Counted from the first letter of the stretch, positions 8,217 to 17,324 are shown. The stretch: DNA of 64,000 bases from Aquimarina algicola (GCF_006443095.1 NZ_VFWZ01000003.1:1-64000), one strand, 5' to 3'. Made by a program: numbers and translations. Notes: generated by a model from the letters alone, not told the origin.

Positions 8217-9749
8217 CTAGCTAAAATTTTTCCAATGATTAGGCAGTAATTCTGTAAGTCGATTGGCTTTATGTTCCGGGATTCTTTCTAAAACATCTTT
8301 CAGCCAAACATAAGGGGCTACATTGTTAATTTTACACATTGCAAAGAAAGAATATAACATGGCAGCTTTCTGAGCAGCCTTATGTGATCCTGCAAACAGG
8401 TAATTCTTTCTTCCAAGTGCCAATGGCCTAATAGTATTCTCGATGCGGTTATTGTCTATTTCATAGATTCCATTATCGGTATAGGCCACCAGTTTAGTCC
8501 ATAACTTAAGGGTGTAAGCGATTGCTCTGCCGATAGCACTTTTAGGAAGTACAGCAAGTGCCTGCTTCTGTAACCAAATCTCTAGAGCTCTTAAAATAGG
8601 AACGGCATATCGTCTTCGGTATCGCTGTCTGGTTGTTGAATGTATATCTCGTTCTCTTGACTTACGCTCTATAGTATATAGCTTTTGGATTTGTTCCAAT
8701 ACATAACTTGCCTTAGATGCATCTTGATCCAGTGCCTTTTCAAAATACCGCCTGGCATGCGCCATGCAACCCAATAGTTTGATACTTCCTTTGGTAGTAA
8801 GGTTTAGATATCCTGAATATCCATCTGTTTGAATCGTTCCGCTATATTGTTGTAATATCGTTTCCGGAACCTTTTTTGATCGACTGGGAGCATATTTGAA
8901 TAAAACCAAGCCTTCTACAGGAGCATGATGTACCCAATGGTATCCCATATGGAGCGTTCCTTTTCCTCTTTTTGTCTTAGCCTTAGTTTTATGAAAATCC
9001 TGAACTTTTATAGGGCTTTCATCGATCTGTAAATAGTTGCTTTGTAACAATTGCTTTTCTAAACAATCGTATAAAGGAGCCAACAATCTGGTCGTAGCAT
9101 TGAACCATCCGCATAAGGTAGCTTCACTAAGCATTACACCCTGTCCCTTGAAGATTTGTCGTTGTCTATAAAAAGGAAGATGGTAACAAAATTTATTGAC
9201 AAGAATCTGTGCTAATAATCCGGCACCGGCATTTCCTTTGAGTATAGGCAGTGAAGGAAGAGAACCAATCACAATGTTTTGTGCTTCCGGCAATACATAT
9301 TTAGGACGTATGATTTTTCTAACGTAAATACTTGATGGAGTATATTCCAGTAGTTCTGTAATTTCTTCTCCTATCTTCTTTGCTCCAATAGGAAGTCCTT
9401 CGGGCTCAATAGTTTCTTCTACTCTGGGAAGATGAGCAGCAAGCGTGGTTCTAACAGGCTGTTGTTTTGGCTTTGTGTACTGTTCTCTTTTGTAGGTAAT
9501 CTCAATAGTATCATTATCCAAAGGAGCTGTAATAGATGATACTTCTGTAAATAACTCTAACTGCCCGTCTTCTGTAGCAACAAAACGTTCACTTTTACTC
9601 CCAAAAATTAGACGCTTCAATTCTGATAACTGCTGTTGAAGGTATTGATAGTCTAATATTAACTTTTGATGTGCTTTGGCAAGGGTATCGTAAGCTTCTT
9701 GTAGCTCAGATTGTGTGTGGATAGTAGCAGTGTGTCGAGATGTTTTCAC
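8217..9749 (-). CDS. tnpC: IS66 transposase TnpC (copy 2)
   Basis: This 510-aa protein has the same domain plan as copy 1: coiled-coil N-terminus, YLQIDESPIKV and TDGYSGYL in the DDE core, and NNRIENTIRPLALGRKNYLF. Differences from copy 1 are scattered substitutions (for example near residues 360-390), without frameshifts. It looks intact. Confidence 0.95.
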   Translation of the reverse strand: MKTSRHTATIHTQSELQEAYDTLAKAHQKLILDYQYLQQQLSELKRLIFGSKSERFVATEDGQLELFTEVSSITAPLDNDTIEITYKREQYTKPKQQPVRTTLAAHLPRVEETIEPEGLPIGAKKIGEEITELLEYTPSSIYVRKIIRPKYVLPEAQNIVIGSLPSLPILKGNAGAGLLAQILVNKFCYHLPFYRQRQIFKGQGVMLSEATLCGWFNATTRLLAPLYDCLEKQLLQSNYLQIDESPIKVQDFHKTKAKTKRGKGTLHMGYHWVHHAPVEGLVLFKYAPSRSKKVPETILQQYSGTIQTDGYSGYLNLTTKGSIKLLGCMAHARRYFEKALDQDASKASYVLEQIQKLYTIERKSRERDIHSTTRQRYRRRYAVPILRALEIWLQKQALAVLPKSAIGRAIAYTLKLWTKLVAYTDNGIYEIDNNRIENTIRPLALGRKNYLFAGSHKAAQKAAMLYSFFAMCKINNVAPYVWLKDVLERIPEHKANRLTELLPNHWKNFS

Positions 9750-9790
9750 TACATGAAGATATTAAAAAAACTTCATATCCCACAACCAGA

Positions 9791-10153
9791 TCAACACTTT
9801 TCTACAAGATGTTTGTACCGTTTTCTTCTACTAATATCAGTAATGGCAACACCATCAATTAGCAAAACCAATTGTGAATAGGTTAAAGAAATACTACTCA
9901 CCTCTGTATCATAATAAGGAAGCTCAAAAGTACCTGATTCTAATCGTTTATAATAGAGAATAAAACTACTGCCACTCCAGTGTAATAATTTAACCTTATC
10001 ACGGGTCTTGTTAATGAAGATATATACTGACCCATCTGTAGGTGAAGTCAATAAATCATTTTGAATCAACCCGCAAAGACCATTAAAGCCTTTACGCATA
10101 TCAGCAGGCTTACTGTACAAATGAAACTGATGGGTAGTAGTCAGTCCAAACAT
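9791..10153 (-). CDS. tnpB: IS66 accessory protein TnpB (copy 2)
   Basis: This 120-aa protein is nearly identical to the copy 1 protein (a V to A change in LLIDGVAITDIS). It carries the IS66 Orf2 signature ADMRKGFNGLCGLI and is coupled to tnpA by a one-base TAATG overlap. Confidence 0.95.
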   Translation of the reverse strand: MFGLTTTHQFHLYSKPADMRKGFNGLCGLIQNDLLTSPTDGSVYIFINKTRDKVKLLHWSGSSFILYYKRLESGTFELPYYDTEVSSISLTYSQLVLLIDGVAITDISRRKRYKHLVEKC

Positions 10154-10485
10154 TAGAAAAGAGTAATCAGATTTTTTAATTCTTTATTACTAATATCAGA
10201 AGGGCATTTTAGAAGTACACCATTGGGATAATGAATCTCTAAAAAAACTGTTTTTGAAATTGATATAGGTTTAGAGACTTCAACAGGAATAAAAGAGGAA
10301 TCACTCTTAGTTCCTTTTTGCTTGAGATCCGGAAACTCTGCTCTAAATTTTCTATGCCAGTATTTCATAACCCCATAGGTAATCCCTTGTGCCTCTCCAA
10401 AATTCTTTAAACTCAGGCTACTCTTTTTCCAATTTCTTAGAATCGTGTACATCTCTCGTTTTCGCTTAGTGTCTTCTTTTTGCAT
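10153..10485 (-). CDS. tnpA: IS66 accessory protein TnpA (copy 2)
   Basis: This 110-aa protein is homologous to the copy 1 protein, with more changes in its linker (DLKQKGTKSDSSFIPVEVSK). The helix-turn-helix-like N-terminus and the C-terminal FLEIHYPNGVLLKCP are kept. Confidence 0.9.
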   Translation of the reverse strand: MQKEDTKRKREMYTILRNWKKSSLSLKNFGEAQGITYGVMKYWHRKFRAEFPDLKQKGTKSDSSFIPVEVSKPISISKTVFLEIHYPNGVLLKCPSDISNKELKNLITLF

Positions 10486-10596
10486 AACACAAAACTAAAA
10501 CCTAAATCAAAACCAAGCAATATGTACTTTGCCGAACGCTTACGAAAAAATGAAAAGAAACATTTATAGAATGCTAATAACAAAAACAACAACATT

Positions 10597-10710
10597 ATGA
10601 TTTGTATGGATGACTTGCTTTGGACGTTATTAGAATATCTAGGATATTTATTTTTAGGGGCTATATGTGGAGTTTCACTTGCCTTATATCTGCGTAACTC
10701 AAAGGATTAA
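10597..10710 (+). CDS. 37-aa single-pass membrane peptide
   Basis: An ATG-to-TAA frame encodes 37 residues: an acidic start (MICMDDLLW), a hydrophobic helix (YLGYLFLGAICGVSLALYL) and a short polar tail (RNSKD). It is followed 25 bp later by a second frame of the same design. No family is recognised. Two tandem peptides with a membrane helix and a charged tail suggest real genes, possibly toxin-like or membrane-complex subunits, but the size alone allows chance. Confidence 0.45.
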   Translation: MICMDDLLWTLLEYLGYLFLGAICGVSLALYLRNSKD

Positions 10711-10735
10711 AAAGAAATTAACAATACATATCAAT

Positions 10736-10831
10736 ATGGATTTAACTATACTATGGGTAGCACTCATAGGCATTGCAATTGGATTTCCAACAGGAATGCT
10801 TATTCATTATTTAAAAAATAAAAACGACTAA
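10736..10831 (+). CDS. 31-aa single-pass membrane peptide
   Basis: The frame encodes MDLTILWVALIGIAIGFPTG and continues to a basic/polar tail (LKNKND). It is almost entirely one membrane helix. It lies just after the 37-aa peptide gene on the same strand. The pair occupies most of the gap between the IS66 right end and the next large gene. Confidence 0.4.
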   Translation: MDLTILWVALIGIAIGFPTGMLIHYLKNKND

Positions 10832-11095
10832 ACTATCTGCATTTTACAAACCATATTTATCAGAACTGTTCTACAAAACCAACAATAAGATTAACTATAG
10901 TTTAACAAAAAAAGAATTTGAGTCCCGAAAAATGGAACTCCCTTTTCTTAATATTGTATCAACAACCAATTAACCAAAAACAATCAATATATGAACAAAA
11001 AAACAATCCTTGAACTTGTTTTCTAACAAGTTTTCTTACTCGCTCTTTCCATAGTTTAGAATAGTAAATAAACATTAACCTTTAAATATTATGAT
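10832..11095. other. Intergenic region upstream of the Sel1-repeat gene
   Basis: This AT-rich stretch has no convincing gene. A short frame starts near 10991 (MNKKTILELVF) and stops almost at once. Its first residues resemble the start of the next gene (MNKKHVLGF), so it may be a decayed copy of a signal peptide start or chance. The region presumably holds the promoter of the following exported-protein run. Confidence 0.3.
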
Positions 11096-12565
11096 ATGAA
11101 TAAAAAACATGTCCTAGGCTTCCTGTGCCTAATTTTAAGCGCAACTTACTATAGTTATGCGCAACAACCGATAGAACTAACCTGCGAACAAAAGGCGCTA
11201 ACCATGTTAGAAAGAGAGCCTTATTTAAGTTCATACTCGAAGGAATTCATTGAAGAACTCCTTGTGTATATTGAACCGTGTGCGACAGAGGGTGATCCGG
11301 CATCCCAATACATTGCAGCCTTACTGTATTGGGAATCTGAAAGAGAACAAAATATGCATAAAGGTTTTAATTTGTTGCAATCAGCTTCAAGAGGATACGA
11401 TCCAGCACTTTTAAAATTGGCAATGACTTATCTAAGGGAATTAGAAAATTATCCTTTTCATAAAATTTCTTATCCAAAAGCATCAAATGCTCTTAGATCG
11501 ATGATCTCGCCTAGAAACTACAAAACAGATATTGCCAATTATGTTTTAGGGTATTTGAATATGAAACATTTTCCTAATGCGTTAACCCCTGATTATTCAA
11601 AAGCTAAAAGTTACTTTGAGAGTAGTAATCATCCTATGGCAAAACACTGGCTGGCAATAATGTATTATTTCGGGTATGGAGTAACTCAAGACAAAGCAAA
11701 AGCCAGACAAATGCTTGCTGAAAATGATATTTATAATAGCGAGGTACTCCTTACCTATTTAGATACTCAAAATAGCGACTGGTTACCAATGTCTGCTGAA
11801 GAACTTAGTATCCTAAATGAATATGGAGATAATTTTAATCAAACATCTCAAAGCTTTAATGGAATATATGATGGAAGATTTATTGAATTTGATTGGTCTA
11901 GAGATTTGGGAGTTAAAAGAGATGTTCCTTTTACCATTGACTTTGATTGGAATGAGTCAAGTCGAGATCTTACATATGAATTATCTATTGCCGAACAAAC
12001 TTTCTCTGGTCAAACTAAATTGAGTAATGGATTTATTTCATTTAATGACTCCCCCTTAAGCTTCAAACTGCCACGACTTTATAAAGATCATAAAGATAAA
12101 GACAGTTTAGAGTATAATATTTCACAGATTTTTTTACGAGAAAATATACTTATTGGAGAATCAATTTTCATTGGGCAGTTACAAGGTTCAATAGCTGATT
12201 TAAATGAACCTATGCCACACTCAAAAATGATCTTTAAAAAAAGGACTGGTACTACAGCACTGCAAAATTCTACTATTGCTAATTCGGAACTTAAAAATAA
12301 ACTGGATCAGGATTTTGCTATCATCCATCCTAATCCGATTCAAGACCAATTCAAAATTACTTTTAATACGAATCAATTCAATAACATGACTGTTTCTGTA
12401 TATAATTTTTTCGGACAAAAGTTAATAGAACAATCCAAGGTTGACCATCGAGACAATACTCAAAAAACTGTGACTCTTAACAGTAGTGATTTACCCAGTG
12501 GCACGTATATCGTACAGATAAAAATGGATAACAAAACATATAGCAAAATAGTAACCAAAGAATAA
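11096..12565 (+). CDS. Exported Sel1-like repeat protein with type IX secretion sorting tail
   Basis: This 489-aa protein begins with a signal peptide ending near SYAQQ. Residues about 60-220 contain Sel1-like (TPR-type) repeats (GDPASQYIAALLYW, MAKHWLAIMYYFGYGVTQD), and a beta-rich middle part follows. The last 80 residues are a Por/type A sorting domain (IHPNPIQDQFKITF, YNFFGQKLIEQ, LPSGTYIVQIKM). This domain directs type IX export and surface anchoring or release. Sel1 repeats usually bind proteins. The gene starts a run of three closely spaced genes for exported proteins. Confidence 0.85.
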   Translation: MNKKHVLGFLCLILSATYYSYAQQPIELTCEQKALTMLEREPYLSSYSKEFIEELLVYIEPCATEGDPASQYIAALLYWESEREQNMHKGFNLLQSASRGYDPALLKLAMTYLRELENYPFHKISYPKASNALRSMISPRNYKTDIANYVLGYLNMKHFPNALTPDYSKAKSYFESSNHPMAKHWLAIMYYFGYGVTQDKAKARQMLAENDIYNSEVLLTYLDTQNSDWLPMSAEELSILNEYGDNFNQTSQSFNGIYDGRFIEFDWSRDLGVKRDVPFTIDFDWNESSRDLTYELSIAEQTFSGQTKLSNGFISFNDSPLSFKLPRLYKDHKDKDSLEYNISQIFLRENILIGESIFIGQLQGSIADLNEPMPHSKMIFKKRTGTTALQNSTIANSELKNKLDQDFAIIHPNPIQDQFKITFNTNQFNNMTVSVYNFFGQKLIEQSKVDHRDNTQKTVTLNSSDLPSGTYIVQIKMDNKTYSKIVTKE

Positions 12566-12572
12566 ACCAGTC

Positions 12573-15014
12573 ATGATGAGATTTAAAAATAAAATAAGTG
12601 TTGTAATCATTATATGTTTACTCTCTTTCAATACCTATTCACAATTATATCAATATTCAAAAGAAGGAGCACAATTAAGTGTTGATTATGATGGTAAGAG
12701 TACTGAAAATCCAATAACAGGTATCGGTATTAGTTGCTTTTGTTATTTCTTAGGAGACTTGCATAATTTCAATAGAGCAATAGGGGCACAAAGTAATCGT
12801 GATTTATGGTTAGCTTCTCAAGAAAATCTATTAAGAATTGAAATTGCTAATCGCTCTGGATTACCTCCCAATACGTTTCCAACGTTTTTAGATGCATTTA
12901 AGTTTTCCGTTCAATACGAGTCTTCTAATGTTGCAAAAAGCTATAGACCAAGAATTTGGAATCGATTTATAACTAATAATGATTTTAACGATATCGAATA
13001 TCGAAAAACCGGTTATGAAAAAGTTTCATTGGAATTTGTACGTGAAAACATGCAATCACTACCACACTATCAATTATTTGGAGACCTAAAGTATAAAAGA
13101 CATTTACTTAAAGATATTAAACCAGAAAACATGGACTGGTTAAATAATGAAATTGGAGAATTAAATGGCAGACATTATGAAGAAGCAAGTAAACTGGTAG
13201 GCGTTAGAACCTTTGAAAAACAATTGGAAAAAGCACAATCAAATGGCATTTTTAAAGATTACCTGATTGATAGATACGTTATTTTTTATAATAATTTAAA
13301 TTATGAAGATGCTGTTAGATATGCAACACAAAGAATGGTTGCTGATTATTCGGGAAATACTCCGAATGATAATTCTTTTGGTCCTAATTTTTCGGTAGAA
13401 GACTTTGATTATATTGATACTTTTGTTCCGATGACTCACGCAGTAGACGTTCCCCAACAGCCATTAGAAAGATTAGATGACACCCCAAGCGATGATGCTT
13501 TATTATACTTTGCAGCTTATAATCATTTAGGCGGTCACGAAGTATTTCGATACTTGCGAAAATATCCTGATATAAAAAATATGCTAAAAAGGTTTTTTAC
13601 TGAAAAAGAATATGTATATCATGGCTATGCACTCGCAGCAGCACAACGATTTTTAGGGAGTTATGCTTCAGGAAATCGTACTTATAAACCTAATTGGTTT
13701 AGTTTTAAGTCCTCTAAAGACCTTACTGCTTATACTAATTTTCAGAATAGTGAAAACATAAACAGAGCATTTAATGTATTAGTGAATTCCACAAAGCCAA
13801 CAGAATTCTACTGGGGTGGGTTTCATAATGTACTCCATCTTATGTTTAACCAAGATTCTGTAAACAGAGATTTTGAAGGAGCTGTCTATCGAGATGTTTT
13901 CTCTGATAATTTTCTTTCTATTCATGAAAATATTACTAATGAGCAATTAGCCAATACTTTTGATGTTAAACCAGATAGTAATCCATATTTTCGAACTTCT
14001 CCAAGTATACAGCTTAATTTTGAAAATAATATGGGAGTTCATTTTTTCAATAGGGATTTAGATATTATAGAACTTCTTAAAAACCCTAATTTCATTGACA
14101 TTGTAGGAAACTTGTCCCAAAGCCCTTCATTATCACTTGAAAAAATAAAACTATTTAGTGTCTCGGATAAATTAAAACTTAGTACCTTAGAAAAAGATTG
14201 GTTAATAGCAAATAAGCCTACATTAGATGCATTAGATCAGTACTTGATGGATAGTAGTAATTCTGTAGAGTCAATAGCTTTTGCCAGAGAAGCTTATAAT
14301 ACTTTTAGGAATAATAATGGTACAGTCGATTTTAAGGATGATATTATAATAGATAATTCTGTGAGCAGTTGTATGGGTGATATCATTAGCGAATTGCAAC
14401 AAAAAGATAATTTTGGTTCTATTAATCCAGATGTAAGTGATCCCGGAGCAAATCACATCGCTCAAATTATATTGGATATGTTTGATACAGATCCAACCTA
14501 CAGTATCAGATTCTATCAAAACCAGCTGGGTACTAATAGCGATGGTAATGAACGGAATGGAGTTACCATAAAAAATGGAAATAATTTTGACGTAACTGTA
14601 GATGTTGATTTAGTTAATGATGGAACTCAATTATTTATTGCGAAAACGATTATTCATGAAAGTATGCATGCTTATTTAAGTTACAATAATTATTATAACA
14701 CTCAAGATGGAGCAAGCATGGTTATGGGGTTACAGAGATTGTATCAAAAATATCGTGAAAATAACCCAGGTTCAGTTGGTCAATTAACACAACATGGTTT
14801 TATGGGGCAGTATGTAGAAGCTTTAGCAAGATCACTTGCGGTGTGGGACTTTAATAAACAACCTTTAGAATACTATAAAAAGTTATCTTGGGGAGGTCTA
14901 GAAACATCAAGTGCATATCAAGCATTATCACAGTCAGAAAAACGAGAAATACAAAATATTATACAAAATGAACGCGAAGCAAAATCAGCAGCAAAAGGTG
15001 ATAAATGTCCTTAA
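12573..15014 (+). CDS. Exported 813-aa protein with a HExxH metallopeptidase-like motif
   Basis: The product starts with a signal peptide (ISVVIIICLLSFNTYSQ). I recognise no full-length family. Near the C-terminus, IIHESMHAYL (HESMH at residues 695-699) is a zinc-peptidase-type motif, with a possible third ligand in GQYVEALARS about 50 residues on. The middle contains several aromatic-rich stretches of unknown nature. The gene begins 7 bp after the Sel1 gene and its end overlaps the next gene, so the three are probably co-transcribed. A secreted protease is likely but unproven. Confidence 0.75.
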   Translation: MMRFKNKISVVIIICLLSFNTYSQLYQYSKEGAQLSVDYDGKSTENPITGIGISCFCYFLGDLHNFNRAIGAQSNRDLWLASQENLLRIEIANRSGLPPNTFPTFLDAFKFSVQYESSNVAKSYRPRIWNRFITNNDFNDIEYRKTGYEKVSLEFVRENMQSLPHYQLFGDLKYKRHLLKDIKPENMDWLNNEIGELNGRHYEEASKLVGVRTFEKQLEKAQSNGIFKDYLIDRYVIFYNNLNYEDAVRYATQRMVADYSGNTPNDNSFGPNFSVEDFDYIDTFVPMTHAVDVPQQPLERLDDTPSDDALLYFAAYNHLGGHEVFRYLRKYPDIKNMLKRFFTEKEYVYHGYALAAAQRFLGSYASGNRTYKPNWFSFKSSKDLTAYTNFQNSENINRAFNVLVNSTKPTEFYWGGFHNVLHLMFNQDSVNRDFEGAVYRDVFSDNFLSIHENITNEQLANTFDVKPDSNPYFRTSPSIQLNFENNMGVHFFNRDLDIIELLKNPNFIDIVGNLSQSPSLSLEKIKLFSVSDKLKLSTLEKDWLIANKPTLDALDQYLMDSSNSVESIAFAREAYNTFRNNNGTVDFKDDIIIDNSVSSCMGDIISELQQKDNFGSINPDVSDPGANHIAQIILDMFDTDPTYSIRFYQNQLGTNSDGNERNGVTIKNGNNFDVTVDVDLVNDGTQLFIAKTIIHESMHAYLSYNNYYNTQDGASMVMGLQRLYQKYRENNPGSVGQLTQHGFMGQYVEALARSLAVWDFNKQPLEYYKKLSWGGLETSSAYQALSQSEKREIQNIIQNEREAKSAAKGDKCP

Positions 15015-15666
15015 AGCGATATTTCTTTTGGCGATCTTAAATTTAGGATCAACGATGGTAGCTCAAGATATTAAGGGTAAATACTGTCTTCAGTCTGAAG
15101 GAGAAACTATAAATAACTGTATAACCTTTGTGAATGATTATTTCATATACGAAGGATATTGTAGTCAAGGAGACTTGGGGTCTGATTTTGGGGCAGGTCA
15201 TTACACCAAAGACAATAGTACATTGTCTCTTAAATTTAATCTGACAAATGATAGTTTTGGAGACTACCACAATACGGAAAGGACTAAGACGGATAAAGAT
15301 TCTACAACTTTTAACATTAAAGTTTTGGACTTAGATAACAGTCAAGCAATCCCCTACGCTAATGTGATTATTGACAAGAAACAACAAATGACTAAATCTT
15401 CAAATAAAGATGGATTTGTTTCTTTTACATTTAAAAAATCGGAAATTCCTAAGAAAGTTGAGATTGCATTTGTAGGCTATAAACCGTATAGCTTTTATTT
15501 ACAATCCAATTATAACTATGATGTAAAAGTATTCATGGCAAAGGTAAAAGGATGTGAAATTGTGGATGAAAAATGGGATTTTAAAATTTTGAAGAATAAA
15601 GATAACTCTATATCGTTAAAACGATTAGGCAAAAACAAAAATCAAATCTGGCGTAGTTCTAATTGA
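14968..15666 (+). CDS. Exported protein with carboxypeptidase-regulatory-like domain
   Basis: The 232-aa product starts at ATG 14968, inside the end of the previous gene (47-bp overlap), because this gives a good signal peptide (VINVLKAIFLLAILNLGSTMVAQ). An earlier in-frame ATG at 14911 would bury that signal. Residues about 112-175 form a CarboxypepD_reg-like beta domain (LDLDNSQAIPYANVIIDKKQ, KDGFVSFTFKKSEIP, IAFVGYKPYSF), common in Bacteroidota surface proteins. It ends the exported-protein run and is followed by a terminator. Confidence 0.75.
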   Translation: MNAKQNQQQKVINVLKAIFLLAILNLGSTMVAQDIKGKYCLQSEGETINNCITFVNDYFIYEGYCSQGDLGSDFGAGHYTKDNSTLSLKFNLTNDSFGDYHNTERTKTDKDSTTFNIKVLDLDNSQAIPYANVIIDKKQQMTKSSNKDGFVSFTFKKSEIPKKVEIAFVGYKPYSFYLQSNYNYDVKVFMAKVKGCEIVDEKWDFKILKNKDNSISLKRLGKNKNQIWRSSN

Positions 15667-15703
15667 TCTTTAATCAAATCAAATAAAATTTAACCTTAAA
15701 CAC

Positions 15704-15737
15704 GAAGCTGTACTTAATTAGTACAGCTTCAATTTTT
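15704..15737 (+). terminator. Rho-independent terminator of the exported-protein operon
   Basis: GAAGCTGTAC (15704-15713) pairs perfectly with GTACAGCTTC (15721-15730), with a 7-nt loop and an AATTTTT tail. It ends the run that starts at 11096. Confidence 0.85.
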
Positions 15738-15774
15738 AGTATTAATTTTGTAAAGGGAAACAAAATTAAAAAAC

Positions 15775-16017
15775 ATGGGGTATAGCCAAATTACTGATTT
15801 AGAAAAAATCAAAGCAATTATGGTTTCGATTGGCAAGGAAACTGTAATCCAATCTTTTGAGAAAAATATTGGTTTACATTGGTCAGATGCCAAGATGAAT
15901 AATTTCTATATCTGCGGACTAAAAAAAACAGCAGTACTTTATTATTTGGATGGTAAATATCCTTTTGGGTCACTAGTTTTGGAGTTTGAAAAAGAATTTA
16001 TAACCGCTATTCAATAG
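15775..16017 (+). CDS. Small soluble protein of unknown function (80 aa)
   Basis: The 80-aa product (MGYSQITDLEKIKAIMVSIG to FEKEFITAIQ) has no signal peptide or membrane helix and is not recognised. A TAATTTTG box at 15743-15750, matching TAnnTTTG, lies 25 bp before the start and could be its promoter. Base composition is like the host. It is the last gene before the G+C-richer element and converges on it with a 33-bp gap. Confidence 0.55.
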   Translation: MGYSQITDLEKIKAIMVSIGKETVIQSFEKNIGLHWSDAKMNNFYICGLKKTAVLYYLDGKYPFGSLVLEFEKEFITAIQ

Positions 16018-16050
16018 TGTTTAATATAGCTCTAGTTTACGTTCATAAAT

Positions 16051-16590
16051 TTATACGAAGGGATTAATTGGTGGTTTTGTCCCGGAAGGATACCCCCATG
16101 CTACATATTGACGTTTCGTATCGTCATTATCCAAATGCACAAATGTTCTACCAACCCCAATACGTTTAAATCCCACTGCTTTAGCAGCCATCACGATTGT
16201 ATTACGAATCGCTGTTGTTGGGGCTTTAATATCCGCAGCTTTACATGTAGGTATTTTATGAGAGGAATTCGATACCCCACCAACTTTATTATTCCAATAT
16301 GCTGATCTTGCTCCTGAATTAATCATATCGAATATGGGTAGTTTTGTGACTTTGGCTAGCTTATAAAGCATGCTAATAAATTCTTTATCCATACACCTCC
16401 CGGAACCGGGCATATCAGGACTGTCAAATTTCGATAGGTCTACCTTTATTTTTGGATTTGATTTTCTGCGAAAGGCTATAATTCCAAGCATTACTAAGAA
16501 AGCAGCTCCCACACCGATCCATATGGTTTGATTATCCCTTCTTCGCACAATTACACTTTTTTTCTGATTTCTTCTTTTCTCTCCAGTCAT
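16051..16590 (-). CDS. Membrane-anchored M15-type D,D-peptidase (endolysin or virion-associated)
   Basis: The 179-aa product has a basic N-terminus, one membrane helix (about residues 24-40) and a peptidase M15 (D-Ala-D-Ala carboxypeptidase-like) domain. Visible are SGARSAYWNNKVGG, SSHKIPTCKAADI and GRTFVHLDND; His111, Asp120 and His152 are the likely zinc ligands. It would cut stem-peptide cross-links in peptidoglycan. It is last in the leftward structural/lysis block. The N-terminal anchor is unusual for a simple endolysin and fits a signal-anchor-release lysin or a virion membrane enzyme. Confidence 0.85.
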   Translation of the reverse strand: MTGEKRRNQKKSVIVRRRDNQTIWIGVGAAFLVMLGIIAFRRKSNPKIKVDLSKFDSPDMPGSGRCMDKEFISMLYKLAKVTKLPIFDMINSGARSAYWNNKVGGVSNSSHKIPTCKAADIKAPTTAIRNTIVMAAKAVGFKRIGVGRTFVHLDNDDTKRQYVAWGYPSGTKPPINPFV

Positions 16591-16678
16591 ATATCGCTAC
16601 TCCTGTACGGATGATACTGACGACTAAAAATGCTCCGAATATGATATTGAGTGTATTACTCCCTTTATCTGGTTTCAT
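16532..16678 (-). CDS. 48-aa single-pass membrane protein, overlapping the M15 gene
   Basis: An ATG at 16678 opens a 48-codon frame (MKPDKGSNTLNIIFGAFLVV, then a Lys/Glu-rich tail ending CNCAKKG). It has one membrane helix and a charged tail. It overlaps the start of the M15 gene by 59 bp in another frame and the end of the glucosaminidase gene by 14 bp, which suits the compact organisation here. No family is recognised; a holin-like or regulator role is conceivable. Confidence 0.6.
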   Translation of the reverse strand: MKPDKGSNTLNIIFGAFLVVSIIRTGVAIYDWREKKKSEKKCNCAKKG

Positions 16679-17324
16679 AGGTGTATATTTTGTTTAAAAA
16701 TTCCGGTTTTACTATATAAATGGTTACCGCTATTGTAGCAGCTCCAATCCCTACAAGAATTGCAGGAATGATTTTATTTTTTGGCTTTTGATGCAACTTT
16801 TTTAAAACAATGATCTGTTCAATCTCTTTCATCAAGCGTTTGATCTTATCAGCATAGTAAGGGTCAGTTGCATATCCGGCATGGGCTACTTCTTCCGCAA
16901 AACGATAAGGTTCTTGTTTGTACTGCAATGCATACTGATACCTTGAATTTCTTGTTAACAATCCTGCCCAATCCATAAAGGAGTAAAACGGATTAGGATA
17001 CGCCCTAAAGTAGTCTTGTACACGATATTTCCATTTGCCATTGGATTGCTGCTTGGGATATCCGGGATATATGAATGGGAAATGTCGAGTAGCAGTAGAT
17101 AAGTACTCCGTAGTAGTAATCAATTGGGTGTCTCCTTGCCATCCGCCATAATTGACTCCTGATCCTTTTTTGATCCCAAACATCATATTGCCCTTTGCAC
17201 TTTTTCCCCATCCGGATTCCAAGGCACTTTGCGCCAAAGCAAATACCACCGGAATCCCGGATTTATCTGCAGCTTTTTTTGCATATGGATAATACCTGGT
17301 TACAAACGCTTCTTTAGTACTCAT
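16665..17324 (-). CDS. Glucosaminidase with C-terminal membrane helix
   Basis: This 219-aa protein of the Glucosaminidase/FlgJ-like family has the catalytic region VVFALAQSALESGWG (likely acid Glu36), GNMMFGIKKG, and FYSFMDWAGLL and YATDPYYADKI typical of the fold. It would cut glycan strands. Residues about 185-203 form a membrane helix, so the enzyme is tail-anchored. Lysis-like genes lie immediately upstream. It could act in lysis or in entry as a virion membrane protein. Confidence 0.88.
   Translation of the reverse strand: MSTKEAFVTRYYPYAKKAADKSGIPVVFALAQSALESGWGKSAKGNMMFGIKKGSGVNYGGWQGDTQLITTTEYLSTATRHFPFIYPGYPKQQSNGKWKYRVQDYFRAYPNPFYSFMDWAGLLTRNSRYQYALQYKQEPYRFAEEVAHAGYATDPYYADKIKRLMKEIEQIIVLKKLHQKPKNKIIPAILVGIGAATIAVTIYIVKPEFLNKIYTYETR

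Larger units (their letters stand above)
8217..10543 (-). mobile_element. IS66-family insertion sequence, copy 2
   Basis: This has the same organisation and orientation as copy 1. The right end is at 10543, again after CGCTTAC. Scattered substitutions separate the copies, so they are related insertions or an old duplication rather than a recent one. As in copy 1, no GTAAGCG-type left terminus is visible beyond the tnpC stop, and the sequences to the left differ. The left boundary given is the tnpC end. Confidence 0.8.

Noticed and set aside
4811..10543. The two IS66 copies and the gene between them as an active composite transposon
   Set aside because: The copies differ by scattered substitutions, no matching outer ends or target duplication is visible, and the enclosed gene has no selectable trait.
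14911..15666. Start of the third exported protein at 14911
   Set aside because: It would put 19 charged residues before the signal peptide; the ATG at 14968 gives a normal signal peptide.
15960..16110. Direct repeat of the tRNA end at the left boundary
   Set aside because: I searched by eye for pieces of GACCCAGGGAGGATTCG and its complement and found none. Serine recombinases need only a very short shared core, so absence is not evidence against integration.
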